Assembly: GCA_020355105.1 (NCBI GenBank)
Contig: CP070658.1
Location: forward strand, 16,913 to 22,491
Length of the DNA stretch: 5,579 bases
Reading direction: 5' to 3'
Origin: Candidatus Thorarchaeota archaeon
GTDB lineage: Archaea > Asgardarchaeota > Thorarchaeia > Thorarchaeales > Thorarchaeaceae
The notes under the pieces are model-generated. The model was not told where the DNA came from. It saw only the letters and a program-made list of their open reading frames with translations, and did not search any database. The translations under genes and the position numbers were made by a program. Every line of letters begins with the position of its first letter. Position 1 is the stretch's first letter. Of this stretch, positions 5,544 to 5,579 are shown one piece after another.

Positions 5544-5579
5544 CTAGATGTTCTTGCCAAGCCATTCGCCATCACTACG
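5544..5579 (-). CDS. Possible C-terminal end of a gene entering from the right
   Basis: The minus-strand frame from the window edge reads RSDGEWLGKNI and stops at TAG (5546-5544). The composition is protein-like and a T-run lies downstream on that strand (A-run at 5491-5495), but 11 codons cannot prove a gene. Between 5404 and 5543 I see no gene on either strand. Confidence 0.25.
   Translation of the reverse strand, partial: RSDGEWLGKNI

Noticed and set aside
5105..5547. Plus-strand frames 5105-5407 and 5335-5547
   Set aside because: They overlap the 64-aa membrane protein and the hairpin, lack ribosome sites, and have irregular composition.

Overview
The window most likely comes from an Asgard archaeon. 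The deciding gene is a full-length, strikingly eukaryote-like actin (Lokiactin family). Supporting it are archaeal-style TATA elements about 25 bp upstream of plausible transcription starts, Shine-Dalgarno-type GAGG sites, and a mix of ATG, GTG and TTG starts. The moderate base composition would fit a Thorarchaeia-like lineage, but that placement is a guess.

Left part (1-2696). A 5'-truncated HD-domain nucleotide phosphohydrolase (plus strand, ends 1187) converges, across a 13-nt gap, on a two-gene minus-strand operon. The first gene of the operon (start best placed at 2678) encodes an N-terminal winged helix joined to a C-terminal Rossmann-like domain resembling CARF domains. The second, 8 nt downstream, encodes an RNase III-fold protein that has lost some of the usual catalytic acidic residues and has no dsRNA-binding domain. 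A CARF-like putative sensor/regulator co-transcribed with a degenerate RNase III is the best candidate here for an undescribed system; its function is inferred only from domain resemblance.

Middle (2697-4324). A roughly 300-bp divergent intergenic region holds the operon promoter (TATA run with an overlapping palindrome) and the actin promoter (TATA box, palindrome near the predicted transcription start, Shine-Dalgarno site). The actin gene (3000-4139) follows, and then a stable hairpin with a GCAA tetraloop.

Right part (4325-5579). A 155-residue orphan gene is followed by a decayed copy of the actin 3' end (about 4797-5014) that still carries the actin stop position and a remnant of the downstream hairpin. 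Next come a 64-residue two-helix membrane protein with its own copy of the hairpin, a gene-free stretch of about 140 bp, and possibly the last 11 codons of a minus-strand gene running in from the right. Three successive plus-strand units (actin, the 155-aa gene, the 64-aa gene) are thus each followed by a copy of the same 3' hairpin element, one of them decayed. No CRISPR array, tRNA, rRNA or insertion sequence was seen.
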